NCBI RefSeq assembly: GCF_021021435.1
Contig: NZ_JAINWI010000005.1
Coordinates: forward strand, 62,001-126,000
Reading direction: 5' to 3'
Source: Seohaeicola saemankumensis
GTDB lineage: Bacteria; Pseudomonadota; Alphaproteobacteria; Rhodobacterales; Rhodobacteraceae
DNA: 64,000 nt
Each line of letters starts with the position of its first letter. Position 1 is the stretch's first letter. This document shows, one piece after another, positions 55,943 through 64,000 of this stretch. The notes beneath the pieces were generated by a model. It did not search any database, was not told where the DNA came from, and saw only the letters and a list, made by a program, of their open reading frames with translations. The translations under genes and the position numbers were made by a program.

Positions 55943-56998
55943 ATGATCGTGAAGCTGCTTTCCGGCGATCTGCCCCGTAGCACTGTTCTGGCGGTGATCC
56001 TCGGGCTGGTCTTTATCGCGCTGGCTTTTGCCCCGTTCCTGTTTCCAGGTGTCCGTTCTGTCGATACTGCGGCGCGGATTTGCGTCTTTATCGTGCTGGT
56101 CGCCTCATATGATCTGATGCTGGGCTATGGCGGGATCGTCAGTTTCGCTCATACGATGTTTTTCGGGATGGGCGCATATGGCGTGGCGCTGTCCAGCACA
56201 AATATGGGGCGCGGCTGGGATGCGATGCTGACCGGATCACTGACCGGCGCGCTTGCCGCAGCAGCCTTGGCGTTCCTCATCGGTCTGTTCAGCTTGCGGG
56301 TCCGCGCGATCTTTTTCGCGATGATCACCCTGGCAGTCGCCTCGGCTGTGGCTGTTCTGGTCAGCCAGTTGTCGTCGATCACAGGCGGAGAGGACGGTCT
56401 GACCTATCTGATCCCGCGCGAGTTGACCCCCGCCTTCCGTTTTGGCGACAGTTTTCTGGGCGCAAACCTGAACGGGCGCTTGCTGGCATACTATCTGGTT
56501 TTCAGTGGCGCGTTGCTGCTTTTCCTGATCCTTTTGCGGGTTGTGAACTCGCCTTTCGGACGCGTGTTGCAGGCGATCCGCGAGAATGATTTCCGCGCCG
56601 AGGCCGTGGGCTTTCGGGTTGTCGCCTACCGCACCGGAGCAACCTGCATTTCGGCTGCGGTGGCGGCCTTGGCCGGTTCGCTCTACGCGATCTGGCTGCG
56701 CTATGTCGGACCGGATACGGTACTAAGCTTTGATATCATGATTGATATTCTTCTGATGGTTGTGATTGGCGGCATGGGCACGATGTACGGCGCAGTGATC
56801 GGGGCCACGCTTCTGGTTCTGGCGCAGAACTATTTGCAAGGTATCATGGGCACGGCTTCCCGCGCGGTCGAAGGTCTGCCGATCCTGCCGGATCTGCTTG
56901 ATCCGGATCGCTGGCTTCTATGGCTGGGGGTGCTTTTCGTGCTCAGCATCTATTTCTTTCCGACCGGCGTTGTCGGGCGTCTGCGGATGCAACGCTAA
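55943..56998 (+). CDS. ABC transporter permease, LivM type
   Basis: A 351-aa inner-membrane permease with about nine hydrophobic segments. LivM features are MLGYGGIVSFAHTMFFGMGAY, AIRENDFRAEAVGF and GGMGTMYGAVIGA. It completes the five-gene importer. The following gap to 57093 shows no terminator, so read-through into the MFS gene is possible. Confidence 0.92.
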   Translation: MIVKLLSGDLPRSTVLAVILGLVFIALAFAPFLFPGVRSVDTAARICVFIVLVASYDLMLGYGGIVSFAHTMFFGMGAYGVALSSTNMGRGWDAMLTGSLTGALAAAALAFLIGLFSLRVRAIFFAMITLAVASAVAVLVSQLSSITGGEDGLTYLIPRELTPAFRFGDSFLGANLNGRLLAYYLVFSGALLLFLILLRVVNSPFGRVLQAIRENDFRAEAVGFRVVAYRTGATCISAAVAALAGSLYAIWLRYVGPDTVLSFDIMIDILLMVVIGGMGTMYGAVIGATLLVLAQNYLQGIMGTASRAVEGLPILPDLLDPDRWLLWLGVLFVLSIYFFPTGVVGRLRMQR

Positions 56999-57092
56999 GG
57001 CCTTGCGCCAGAATATCTGCAGCACTTTTCACATCTTGCACATTTCTTGGGCACATGTCACGCAGGGCGGGTTTTCGGGAGAGGGAACTCAC

Positions 57093-58271
57093 ATGCGCCT
57101 CGGGTTGGTTCTGCTCTGTGCAGGCTATATTCTCAGTCAGTTTTTCAGGGCCTTTCTGGCGGTTCTGACACGGGTGCTGGAACGCGACATCGGGGCAGGC
57201 CCCGAGGATCTGGCTTTTGCCTCGGGCCTGTGGTTTTTGACTTTCGCTGCGGCGCAGATTCCGGTGGGTATTGCGCTGGACAGGGCCGGTCCGCGCCGCA
57301 CTGCGGCTGTGCTACTGGCCATTGGTGGCGGTGGCGGGGCCGCCCTTTTCGCCATGGCAGCAACACCGTTGCACATATCCCTTGCGATGGCACTGATCGG
57401 GATTGGCTGCTCGCCTGTCCTGATGGCCTCCTATTTCATCTTCGCACGGATGTACCCGCCCGCGATGTTCGCCACTTTGGGCGCTGTGATGATCGGCGTC
57501 GGTTCTCTTGGCAACCTTGCAGGAACCGCGCCGTTGGCTTGGGCTGTCGTGAATCTGGGTTGGCGCGAGACGATTGGCGGGCTTGCGGTGCTGTCTGTCA
57601 TCCTGTCCGCTGGCATCTGGCTGACGGTCCAGGACCCGCCCCGCATCGACGGAGCGCAAAAGGGATCGCTTCTGGATCTGCTCAAAATGCCCGCCCTTTG
57701 GCTGATCTTTCCGCTGTTGATGGTCAATTACGCCCCAGCCGCGGGATTGCGCGGTCTGTGGGTGGGACCCTACCTGGCGGATGTCCACGGCGCAACCGAG
57801 GCACTGATCGGAACCGCCACACTGGTCATGGGGCTGGCGATGGTGCTGGGAGCTTTTGCCTATGGCCCGCTGGACCGCATCCTTGGAACCCGAAAATGGG
57901 TGATTTTCGGTGGCAATGCGCTTTGTGCGCTCGCACTGGCGGGGCTGGCATTATGGCCGCAGTCGGGAATTGTCGCGGCGGTGGTCCTGTTCGCGGTGAT
58001 CGGCTTCTTCGGCATGTCCTTTCCTCTGATCATGGCGCATGGCCGCAGTTTCGTGCCGCCGTATCTGGCGGGGCGCGGGATCACCTTCATGAACCTGGTC
58101 AGTATCGGCGGGGTTGGCGTAATGCAGGTGGCGACTGGTCCCCTATACCGGTCGGTCGTAGGCCCCGATGTGGCGGTGGCGCAACCCTATTCCCTGCTAT
58201 TCGGTTTTTTTGCCCTGCTATTGCTGATCGGACTGGCGGTCTATGTCTTTTGCCGTGACAGGCTGGACTAG
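57093..58271 (+). CDS. MFS transporter
   Basis: A 392-aa inner-membrane protein with about 12 hydrophobic segments and the MFS loop GIALDRAGPRRTAA between helices 2 and 3. Substrate unknown; the family includes nitrate/nitrite, sugar and drug transporters. The ATG at 57093 is preferred over the long upstream frame that begins inside the LivM gene; GAGAGGG lies 6-7 nt before it. It may be co-transcribed with the ABC importer. Confidence 0.87.
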   Translation: MRLGLVLLCAGYILSQFFRAFLAVLTRVLERDIGAGPEDLAFASGLWFLTFAAAQIPVGIALDRAGPRRTAAVLLAIGGGGGAALFAMAATPLHISLAMALIGIGCSPVLMASYFIFARMYPPAMFATLGAVMIGVGSLGNLAGTAPLAWAVVNLGWRETIGGLAVLSVILSAGIWLTVQDPPRIDGAQKGSLLDLLKMPALWLIFPLLMVNYAPAAGLRGLWVGPYLADVHGATEALIGTATLVMGLAMVLGAFAYGPLDRILGTRKWVIFGGNALCALALAGLALWPQSGIVAAVVLFAVIGFFGMSFPLIMAHGRSFVPPYLAGRGITFMNLVSIGGVGVMQVATGPLYRSVVGPDVAVAQPYSLLFGFFALLLLIGLAVYVFCRDRLD

Positions 58272-58353
58272 GCGGGTCACGCCGCGAATTCGCTTTAATC
58301 CAAGGCGAAGCTGCGATATGAGCGCGTCGTTCTGAATAAAGGAGTTGTCCCAG

Positions 58354-59376
58354 ATGGGCTACAAGGTTGCCGTCGTTGGTGCCACGGGGAACGTGGGCCG
58401 TGAAATGCTGAACATACTGGACGAGCGCCAGTTTCCGGTGGATGAGATCGTGGCTCTGGCGAGCCGCAAATCGCTTGGCACCGAAATCAGCTTTGGCGAC
58501 AAGACCCTCAAGACCAAGGACCTGGACGCTTTCGATTTCACGGGCTGGGATATCGCCCTGTTCGCTGTCGGCTCCGAGGCGACAAAGATCTATGCGCCCA
58601 AGGCTGCCGCCGCGGGATGCGTGGTGATCGATAACTCGTCGCTCTATCGCTACGACCCCGATGTGCCGCTGATCGTGCCGGAAGTGAACGCGGATGCGAT
58701 CCACGGCTATTCCAAGAAGAACATCATCGCCAACCCCAACTGCTCGACCGCGCAGATGGTTGTGGCGCTCAAGCCCCTGCACGACCGCGCCCGTATCAAG
58801 CGGGTGGTTGTCAGCACCTATCAATCCGTGTCCGGTGCAGGCAAGGAAGGCATCGACGAGCTTTGGGACCAGACGAAAAGTATCTACAATCCCACAGACG
58901 ACAAGCCAGCCAAGAAGTTCACCAAACAGATTGCCTTCAACGTGATTCCGCATATCGATGTGTTCCTCGAAGACGGGTCGACGAAAGAAGAATGGAAGAT
59001 GGTCGCCGAGACTAAGAAAATCCTTGATGCCAAGATCAAGGTCACCGCAACCTGCGTACGCGTACCGGTTTTTGTGGGCCATGCCGAATCGATCAACATA
59101 GAGTTCGAAGATCATCTGGACGAGGCAGAGGCCCGCGATATCCTGCGGGAGTCGCCGGGGATCATGGTGATCGACAAGCGCGAGGATGGTGGTTATGTCA
59201 CTCCGATCGAATGTGTCGGTGACTATGCGACCTTCATCAGCCGTATCCGTCAGGACAGCACGATCGACAATGGGATCAACCTGTGGTGTGTGTCCGACAA
59301 CCTGCGCAAGGGTGCGGCATTGAACGCAGTGCAGATCGCCGAAGTGCTTGGTCAGAAAGTCCTCAAGAAAGGCTGA
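58354..59376 (+). CDS. asd: Aspartate-semialdehyde dehydrogenase
   Basis: A 340-aa NADPH enzyme that reduces aspartyl phosphate to aspartate semialdehyde, the branch point to lysine, threonine, methionine and diaminopimelate. It shows GATGNVGREML (cofactor), the catalytic Cys130 in NPNCSTAQ and the substrate motif YQSVSGAGKEG. The ATG at 58354 is preferred over TTG at 58345, which would sit directly on the AAGGAG site. Terminator 59410-59444 follows. A housekeeping gene that ends the accessory stretch. Confidence 0.95.
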   Translation: MGYKVAVVGATGNVGREMLNILDERQFPVDEIVALASRKSLGTEISFGDKTLKTKDLDAFDFTGWDIALFAVGSEATKIYAPKAAAAGCVVIDNSSLYRYDPDVPLIVPEVNADAIHGYSKKNIIANPNCSTAQMVVALKPLHDRARIKRVVVSTYQSVSGAGKEGIDELWDQTKSIYNPTDDKPAKKFTKQIAFNVIPHIDVFLEDGSTKEEWKMVAETKKILDAKIKVTATCVRVPVFVGHAESINIEFEDHLDEAEARDILRESPGIMVIDKREDGGYVTPIECVGDYATFISRIRQDSTIDNGINLWCVSDNLRKGAALNAVQIAEVLGQKVLKKG

Positions 59377-59409
59377 TAGCCGACGGACGCAGCCTAAGAA
59401 CAAAGACAG

Positions 59410-59444
59410 GCCCCCTTGCCGTCAAAGCGGCGAGGGGGCTTTTT
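59410..59444 (+). terminator. Rho-independent terminator of asd
   Basis: Twelve-bp stem GCCCCCTTGCCG (59410-59421) and CGGCGAGGGGGC (59428-59439) with one G-U pair, 6-nt loop, then TTTTT. The hairpin overlaps the last codons of the convergent gene at 59422, so it may serve both directions. Confidence 0.92.
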
Positions 59445-59874
59445 GATGCAGCACGCGCTGTTCCAGCCATGTCTGCGGATGCCCCGGAAAAGGTTTGCCG
59501 AAACGACGCATCAGGCTTGCATAGGCATGGCCGAGTTCGGATGCCTTGCACAGCCGTGTGCCGTCAGGATGTGCGTACAGGGCGAGCCCCGCGCCAGCCT
59601 CGCGTAGCTGGAAGCCCTTTGTGGCGAGCCGTGATTGTAGTTCCGACCAGTTGCGCGCCTCGCCGAAATCGACAGCGAGCAGAGCCCGCAAGGGATCGAC
59701 GAGCCGCTCATCCGCCCTGTTGGGCGTCTTCGACGGCAGATTGGCGCGCCTTATCTCGGCGCTGAGGGCCGCGCGGACAAGCATGCCAAGACTGATGTCG
59801 CGCGCCTTCGCCAGTTCTTCCGCTGCCCGTAGCAGCGGGTCGGGCAATCCGAATGTGACAGGTTGCATCTCCAT
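59422..59874 (-). CDS. Small hypothetical protein with RHH-like N-terminus
   Basis: A 150-aa protein. The N-terminus (PVTFGLPDPLLRAAEELAKA, then ISLGMLVRAALSAEI) looks like a beta strand plus two helices, as in ribbon-helix-helix proteins. The C-terminal part has the conserved-looking segment GHAYASLMRRFGKPFPGH, which I associate with uncharacterised or relaxase-associated proteins without being able to name a family. Coding composition fits the neighbours, and it starts 34 nt after the SbtB-like stop. Function unknown. Confidence 0.65.
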   Translation of the reverse strand: MEMQPVTFGLPDPLLRAAEELAKARDISLGMLVRAALSAEIRRANLPSKTPNRADERLVDPLRALLAVDFGEARNWSELQSRLATKGFQLREAGAGLALYAHPDGTRLCKASELGHAYASLMRRFGKPFPGHPQTWLEQRVLHQKAPSPL

Positions 59875-59908
59875 CCCTGCAAATTGTCACAGCAAACTTG
59901 AGAAAGGG

Positions 59909-60217
59909 TTAAAACCGTTCCGCCCGCAACACGTCGCAATCCGTCACGCAGACCACACCGATATGCCGCTCGACCACCGTGAAAGCGGCGTCCAGCAAAC
60001 TGTCCAGTCGCTCGGGCCGGATAATGCAGACGACCTGCACCATACCTGCACGGCCGACTTGCCCCTCTCGCGTCCAGTCACCCGAACGCCCCGATCCTCC
60101 CAGAACCGGCAGGATGGTATAGCCTGTCACGCCTGCTCCTTGCAGCGCATCGGTCAGCCGGTTTTGCATGACAGCCTCGATGGTGATCTCTACGCGTTTG
60201 GCTTGGTGCGTCTGCAT
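59909..60217 (-). CDS. sbtB: SbtB-like PII protein
   Basis: A 102-aa protein with the PII fold. The T-loop region GGSGRSGDWTREGQVGRAGM and TGYTILPVLGG match SbtB, which binds adenine nucleotides and controls the SbtA bicarbonate transporter. It starts 3 nt after the sbtA stop, so the pair is co-translated. The C-terminal cysteine-containing R-loop of many cyanobacterial SbtB proteins is absent; the chain ends DVLRAERF. Confidence 0.85.
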   Translation of the reverse strand: MQTHQAKRVEITIEAVMQNRLTDALQGAGVTGYTILPVLGGSGRSGDWTREGQVGRAGMVQVVCIIRPERLDSLLDAAFTVVERHIGVVCVTDCDVLRAERF

Positions 60218-60220
60218 GTC

Positions 60221-61198
60221 TCAGCCTCCGGTGAGGGCCTGGGCCGCCGCCATGTAAAGCGGGATGCCGAGGGTCAGATTGAAAGGAAAGGTCACGCCGA
60301 GCGACAGCGTCAGATAGATCGACGGGTTCGCTTCGGGCAGGGCCACACGCATCGCGGCAGGCACGGCGATATAGCTTGCCGAAGCGCTGAGAACCGCCAA
60401 CAGGGTCACGCCACCCGTGGACAGGCCCAGCGCCAGCCCGACAACAAGGCCGATACCGGCACCGATGACAGGCATGATGACGCCAAAGGCCAACGCCCCC
60501 GCGCCCAGCACATGCCGCCCGCCACGCAGCCCGCGCCCTGCGACCAAGCCCATATCCAGCAGGAACAGGCACAACACGCCCTTGAACGGCGCAACGATGA
60601 AACTGTCGATCTGTGCAAGGCCCGCCGGTCCGGTGATCCACCCGATCAGAAACGATCCCAGAAGCAATACGATCGACCCGTTCAGCAAAATTTCGTGCCA
60701 GAGGCCGGCATCCATCTTCTTTCCGCCCGATCCGCGAGCCACAAGCCATAGAGCAGACAGGATCGCCGGTGCTTCCATCGCCGCGGCGACGGCGACCATA
60801 TAACCCTCATAGGCGATACCGCGTCCTTCCAGCACCGATGATGCCGCGACGAAAGTGACGATCGAGATCGAGCCGTAATGCGCGGCAACGGCCGCTGCAT
60901 CCGTTGCTGACAGGTTCGAGATCGCGCGCAGCAGCGCATAGGCGATCAGGGGCAGCATGGCAGACAGAATAACACCCGCCAGCAGCGACAGACCCAAGGT
61001 TGCGTCAATCCCGTGCGAGGCGACAGCGACACCGCCCTTGAAGCCGATAGCGAAGAGCAGGTAGATCGACATGCCCTTGGCCACGGCTTCCGGCACAGTC
61101 AGGTCTGATCTGGCGAGTGCCGCGAAAAGCCCCAAAGCGAAGCTGAGCACAATCGGTGAGATCAGGTTTGCACCTGCCAGAGTAAGAATGCCGTCCAT
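60221..61198 (-). CDS. sbtA: SbtA-type sodium-dependent bicarbonate transporter
   Basis: A 325-aa inner-membrane protein with about ten hydrophobic segments in two inverted halves, the SbtA (DUF897) architecture. Characteristic segments are AIGFKGGVAVA, AHYGSISIVTFVAA and SASASYIAVPAAMR. It imports bicarbonate with sodium. AGGGGACAG precedes the ATG. The SbtB-like gene follows at once, and carbonic anhydrase lies 96 nt upstream on the same strand. Confidence 0.9.
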   Translation of the reverse strand: MDGILTLAGANLISPIVLSFALGLFAALARSDLTVPEAVAKGMSIYLLFAIGFKGGVAVASHGIDATLGLSLLAGVILSAMLPLIAYALLRAISNLSATDAAAVAAHYGSISIVTFVAASSVLEGRGIAYEGYMVAVAAAMEAPAILSALWLVARGSGGKKMDAGLWHEILLNGSIVLLLGSFLIGWITGPAGLAQIDSFIVAPFKGVLCLFLLDMGLVAGRGLRGGRHVLGAGALAFGVIMPVIGAGIGLVVGLALGLSTGGVTLLAVLSASASYIAVPAAMRVALPEANPSIYLTLSLGVTFPFNLTLGIPLYMAAAQALTGG

Positions 61199-61294
61199 AC
61201 TGTCCCCTGTTGTTCTTTAGCGCCCATAGTTCCGGACGGCTCGTTCCTGCGCCGAAGTGGGAAGGATTTCTGCCGCTTCAACCCTGACGATGGA

Positions 61295-61945
61295 TCATAC
61301 GACGCAAAAACTGCCCTTGGCCGGATCGAAATATTCCAAAGAACCTTCACCGATATCTGTCCAAAGGCCATGCAGCGACATGCGCCCGTCTTTCACTTCG
61401 TCTGCCACGAAGGGAAAGGTCATCAGGTTGTTGAGCGAGACCAGAACAGATTCTTTTTCCAGTGCGCGTTGTTGGTCCGCTGGGTCGGCAATGTCTTTGA
61501 TTCGTTCAAACCCTGGACGCAGGATATCCATCCAGCGACCGACAAAACTGCTTTTTTCCTCAAGTTGCGGGGCTTTGCCGCTGCACATGTCCAGACATCC
61601 CTGAACGCCACCGCAGGACGAATGCCCCAGCACGATCACATGTGCCACTTTCAGAACGGTGACGGCATATTCCACTGCCGCGGATGTGCCGTGCTGCGCG
61701 CCATCGGGATCATAGGTCGGTACAAGATTGGCGATGTTGCGATGAATGAAGAACTCGCCCTGATCCGCGCCAAAGATCGAGGTGACATGCACGCGGCTGT
61801 CACAGCAGGAAATCACCATCGCGCGCGGATGCTGTCCCATTTCCGCAAGACGCCGATACCAGCTCTGGTTTTCGGCGTAGGCGGTTGCCTTCCAGCCTTG
61901 GTAGCGTTGGATGAGATAGCTGGGCAGGGCTTTGGCATGGTCCAT
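61295..61945 (-). CDS. Beta-class carbonic anhydrase
   Basis: A 216-aa zinc enzyme that interconverts CO2 and bicarbonate. Zinc ligands Cys47, His108 and Cys111 and the Asp49-Arg51 dyad (CCDSR and GHSSCGG) are intact. First gene of the minus-strand bicarbonate module, probably supplying bicarbonate to carboxylases or equilibrating the pool filled by SbtA. The ribosome site is weak (AGAGA). Confidence 0.92.
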   Translation of the reverse strand: MDHAKALPSYLIQRYQGWKATAYAENQSWYRRLAEMGQHPRAMVISCCDSRVHVTSIFGADQGEFFIHRNIANLVPTYDPDGAQHGTSAAVEYAVTVLKVAHVIVLGHSSCGGVQGCLDMCSGKAPQLEEKSSFVGRWMDILRPGFERIKDIADPADQQRALEKESVLVSLNNLMTFPFVADEVKDGRMSLHGLWTDIGEGSLEYFDPAKGSFCVV

Positions 61946-62126
61946 AATATATTCTCTGGTTTCGTCTCAGGTGCCGTTTGAGCAGGGCACAGCCCCGCTG
62001 GTCTGCCCTAGTAGTCCCTATTCGCATAGAATTCGAGCGAAAATCACGAAGAGCTTCAACCTTTTGGGAACGACTGCCACGGCATTGTCCTTGCTGCCGT
62101 GGGGGCGTGTTGATCGGGGTGAAGCA

Positions 62127-62507
62127 GTGGAAAAAGTAACAGTGTTGGTACAGAACGAGGTTGTGCGCCTTGATCCTGAGCGTTTGGGTACGCTTTATGC
62201 CCAACTGGACGAGGCCGGCGCCGAGGACATTCTTGGCAGGGCTATGGAAGAACTGGCTGTTCGGCTGACCTGTGGCGAGCGTTATTTTAGGCAGGGCAGG
62301 TTTGATGATCTGCGCAAAGTCGCGCGATCCGTTGCAGCGATTGCGGACCAGATCGGGATGCACATGCTGGCCCGCGTGGCCCGTGATGTTGCAATCTGCA
62401 TCGAAAGGCTGGACGATAACGGATTGGCCGCCACATTCGCGCGTTTGCTGCGGATTGGCGAGCGGTCGCTGACAGCGGTCTGGGATATCAGGGACCTGTC
62501 GGTTTGA
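62127..62507 (+). CDS. HPt-like small helical protein lacking the phospho-His
   Basis: A 126-aa, almost entirely helical protein. The helix RKVARSVAAIADQIGMHMLA resembles an HPt domain helix, where a His is expected; Ser68 occupies that place. It may be a degenerate phosphotransfer or dimerisation module. The start is taken as GTG at 62127, but the ribosome site is poor, so an earlier non-ATG start is possible. It is divergent from carbonic anhydrase and lies 113 bp before pepA. Confidence 0.6.
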   Translation: MEKVTVLVQNEVVRLDPERLGTLYAQLDEAGAEDILGRAMEELAVRLTCGERYFRQGRFDDLRKVARSVAAIADQIGMHMLARVARDVAICIERLDDNGLAATFARLLRIGERSLTAVWDIRDLSV

Positions 62508-62620
62508 AGCCCGTCGCAAGACTGACGCCACTTGCAGCGGCAGACAGGATAGCTAGGCTGGCAGTTCAAAACTGCGGGCTTGCGCTGCCCTGCGGATACC
62601 AGTGACGAAAAGGTCTGCTC

Positions 62621-64000
62621 ATGCCCATGACATTTGCCCCTGCCGGTGCCAGTTCGGTGCCCTTACATGTGATCGAAACCCAGATGCTGGACAGTTTTCT
62701 GGCGGATCAACCGGCAAGAGTGGGGCATTGGGTCAAGGCCAGCGGGTTTACCGGAAGTTTGGGCAAATACCTGATGATTCCGGACGAAAACGGCCACCCT
62801 GTCATGGTCTTGGCTGGATACGGAAACCCAGCACAGCGCGCGCGTGGCCGTTTCCATCTGGCGACGGTGGCCAGCAATCTGCCGCAAGGTATCTATCAAT
62901 TAGCGTCCGGTTTGCCCGCGAATCGCGCCACGGAAGAGGCGCTTGGCTGGCTTCTGGCGGGATATACCTTCGAGCGGTATCGCGACGCGCAACGCGGCGC
63001 GGCGCAACTCGTGGCCCCTGAGGGTGTCGACGCGACAAGGATCGAGATCATAGCCGCTGGCGAGGAGTTGACGCGCAACCTGATCAATACGCCTGCAAAT
63101 GACATGGGCCCCGACGCGCTGGAAGCTGCCTGTCTGGAACTGGCAGATCAACACGGTGCAAAGACGCAGGTGATCAAGGGAAAAGCGCTGCTTGAGCAGA
63201 ATTTCCCTATGATCCATGCGGTCGGCCGAGCCGCGGCGCAAGAGCCGCGCCTGATCGACATGCGCTGGGGCGATAGTGGGCCGCTGCTGACATTGGTAGG
63301 CAAAGGCGTGTGCTTCGATACAGGCGGTCTGAACCTCAAGCCTGCCTCGGAGATGGGCCTGATGAAGAAAGACATGGGTGGTGCAGCTACCGTGCTGGGG
63401 CTTGCCCATATGATCATGGCTTTGGGTCTGAAGCTGCGATTGCGTGTCCTGATCCCTGCCGTGGAAAACGCGGTCAGTGCCTCGGCCATGCGGCCCGGTG
63501 ATATCCTGACCTCGCGCAAGGGTCTGACGGTCGAGATCAACAATACCGACGCCGAGGGGCGTCTTGTTCTGGCCGACGCACTTGCCTTGGGCGCCGAGGA
63601 AGGCCCTGACCTGATGGTGTCGATGGCCACGCTGACCGGTGCGGCGCGGGTGGCTGTGGGGCCGGACCTGGCGCCTTTCTTTAGCGATGATCCGAAGGTT
63701 GCCACTGCATTGCAGGATGCGGCATCCCGTGTGGCCGATCCGGTCTGGCGTTTGCCGTTCTGGACGCCCTACGAGGCCGATATCGAACCGGGGATCGCTG
63801 ATCTGGACAATGCACCGAAATCCGGCTTTGCGGGTGCGATCACAGCCGCATTGTTCCTGCGCCGCTTCGCGGGAGAAGGCCAGCGATACACCCATTTCGA
63901 CATCTATGGCTGGCAACCCGCTGCCGCACCAGCGCGACCAAAAGGCGGTGTCGGCATGGGCGCGCGCGCCTTGTTGGACGCGCTGCCCGACATGCTGGAC
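62621..64000 (+). CDS. pepA: Leucyl aminopeptidase (M17), cut by the window end
   Basis: 460 codons are present with no stop before the window edge; the full protein is probably only a few residues longer. M17 features: metal and catalytic Lys region LVGKGVCFDTGGLNLKPA, DMGGAATVLG, and the family signature NTDAEGRLVLADAL. It removes N-terminal residues from peptides in the cytoplasm. ATG at 62621 follows AAAAGG; a second ATG at 62627 is possible. Confidence 0.92.
   Translation, partial: MPMTFAPAGASSVPLHVIETQMLDSFLADQPARVGHWVKASGFTGSLGKYLMIPDENGHPVMVLAGYGNPAQRARGRFHLATVASNLPQGIYQLASGLPANRATEEALGWLLAGYTFERYRDAQRGAAQLVAPEGVDATRIEIIAAGEELTRNLINTPANDMGPDALEAACLELADQHGAKTQVIKGKALLEQNFPMIHAVGRAAAQEPRLIDMRWGDSGPLLTLVGKGVCFDTGGLNLKPASEMGLMKKDMGGAATVLGLAHMIMALGLKLRLRVLIPAVENAVSASAMRPGDILTSRKGLTVEINNTDAEGRLVLADALALGAEEGPDLMVSMATLTGAARVAVGPDLAPFFSDDPKVATALQDAASRVADPVWRLPFWTPYEADIEPGIADLDNAPKSGFAGAITAALFLRRFAGEGQRYTHFDIYGWQPAAAPARPKGGVGMGARALLDALPDMLD

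Noticed and set aside
58099-59403. 434-codon minus-strand frame opposite the MFS and asd genes (and similar long antisense frames such as 7135-8385)
   Set aside because: These are mirror frames of GC-rich coding genes; their translations are His/Arg/Gly-rich with no domain, and the sense genes have clear motifs.

Overview
The window looks like chromosomal DNA of an alphaproteobacterium of the order Rhodobacterales, most likely the marine Roseobacter group. The evidence is a GC-rich, densely packed gene set dominated by TRAP and ABC importers, acyl-CoA and pyrimidine catabolism, a Rhodobacterales-type DUF5368 protein and many ATGA/GTGA stop-start overlaps. No rRNA, tRNA, CRISPR array, transposase or integrase was seen. 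This placement is an inference from protein character and organisation; no search was possible.

Layout. 1-290: 5' part of a response regulator on the minus strand. 950-12976: a reductive pyrimidine degradation locus (preT, preA, rutR, beta-ureidopropionase, dihydropyrimidinase, ThiY-like ABC importer), with two RutR-type operators, interrupted by an AT-rich insert (about 3672-5549) that carries an XRE-ImmA protease gene and an unknown partner behind a 44-bp palindrome. 13262-19307: zeta-class GST, TRAP transporter, crotonase, MarR and amidohydrolase, probably a small catabolic unit for an aromatic or cyclic acid. 19387-22657: a sulfide:quinone-reductase-like flavoprotein with DUF5368, SLAC1 channel and secreted DsrE-like genes behind a strong palindrome. 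22758-32773: an 11-gene minus-strand acyl-CoA degradation operon, flanked to 39038 by two acyl-CoA ligases, a quinone oxidoreductase, an SDR and an IclR regulator.

39267-42794: fbp-fba-rpe-gph, a Calvin-type sugar phosphate set with no RuBisCO or phosphoribulokinase in the window. 42775-51967: a PAS-LuxR regulator with a perfect 8-2-8 palindrome, divergent to an M20 deacylase, an Opp/Dpp-type ABC importer, an aldehyde dehydrogenase and an SDR. 52123-56998: a complete branched-chain-amino-acid-type ABC importer, followed by an MFS transporter and asd. 59422-61945 (minus): a bicarbonate module (beta-carbonic anhydrase, SbtA, SbtB-like PII) plus a small unknown gene. 62127-64000: an HPt-like protein and a leucyl aminopeptidase cut by the window end.

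The most interesting points are the two RutR boxes that define a pyrimidine regulon, the XRE-ImmA insert with its operator, the sulfur operon, the acyl-CoA dehydrogenase pair in which one partner lacks the catalytic glutamate, the PAS-LuxR operator, the SbtA/SbtB/CA module in an apparent heterotroph, and a 25-bp element found four times, each time just downstream of a stop codon and in the sense orientation.
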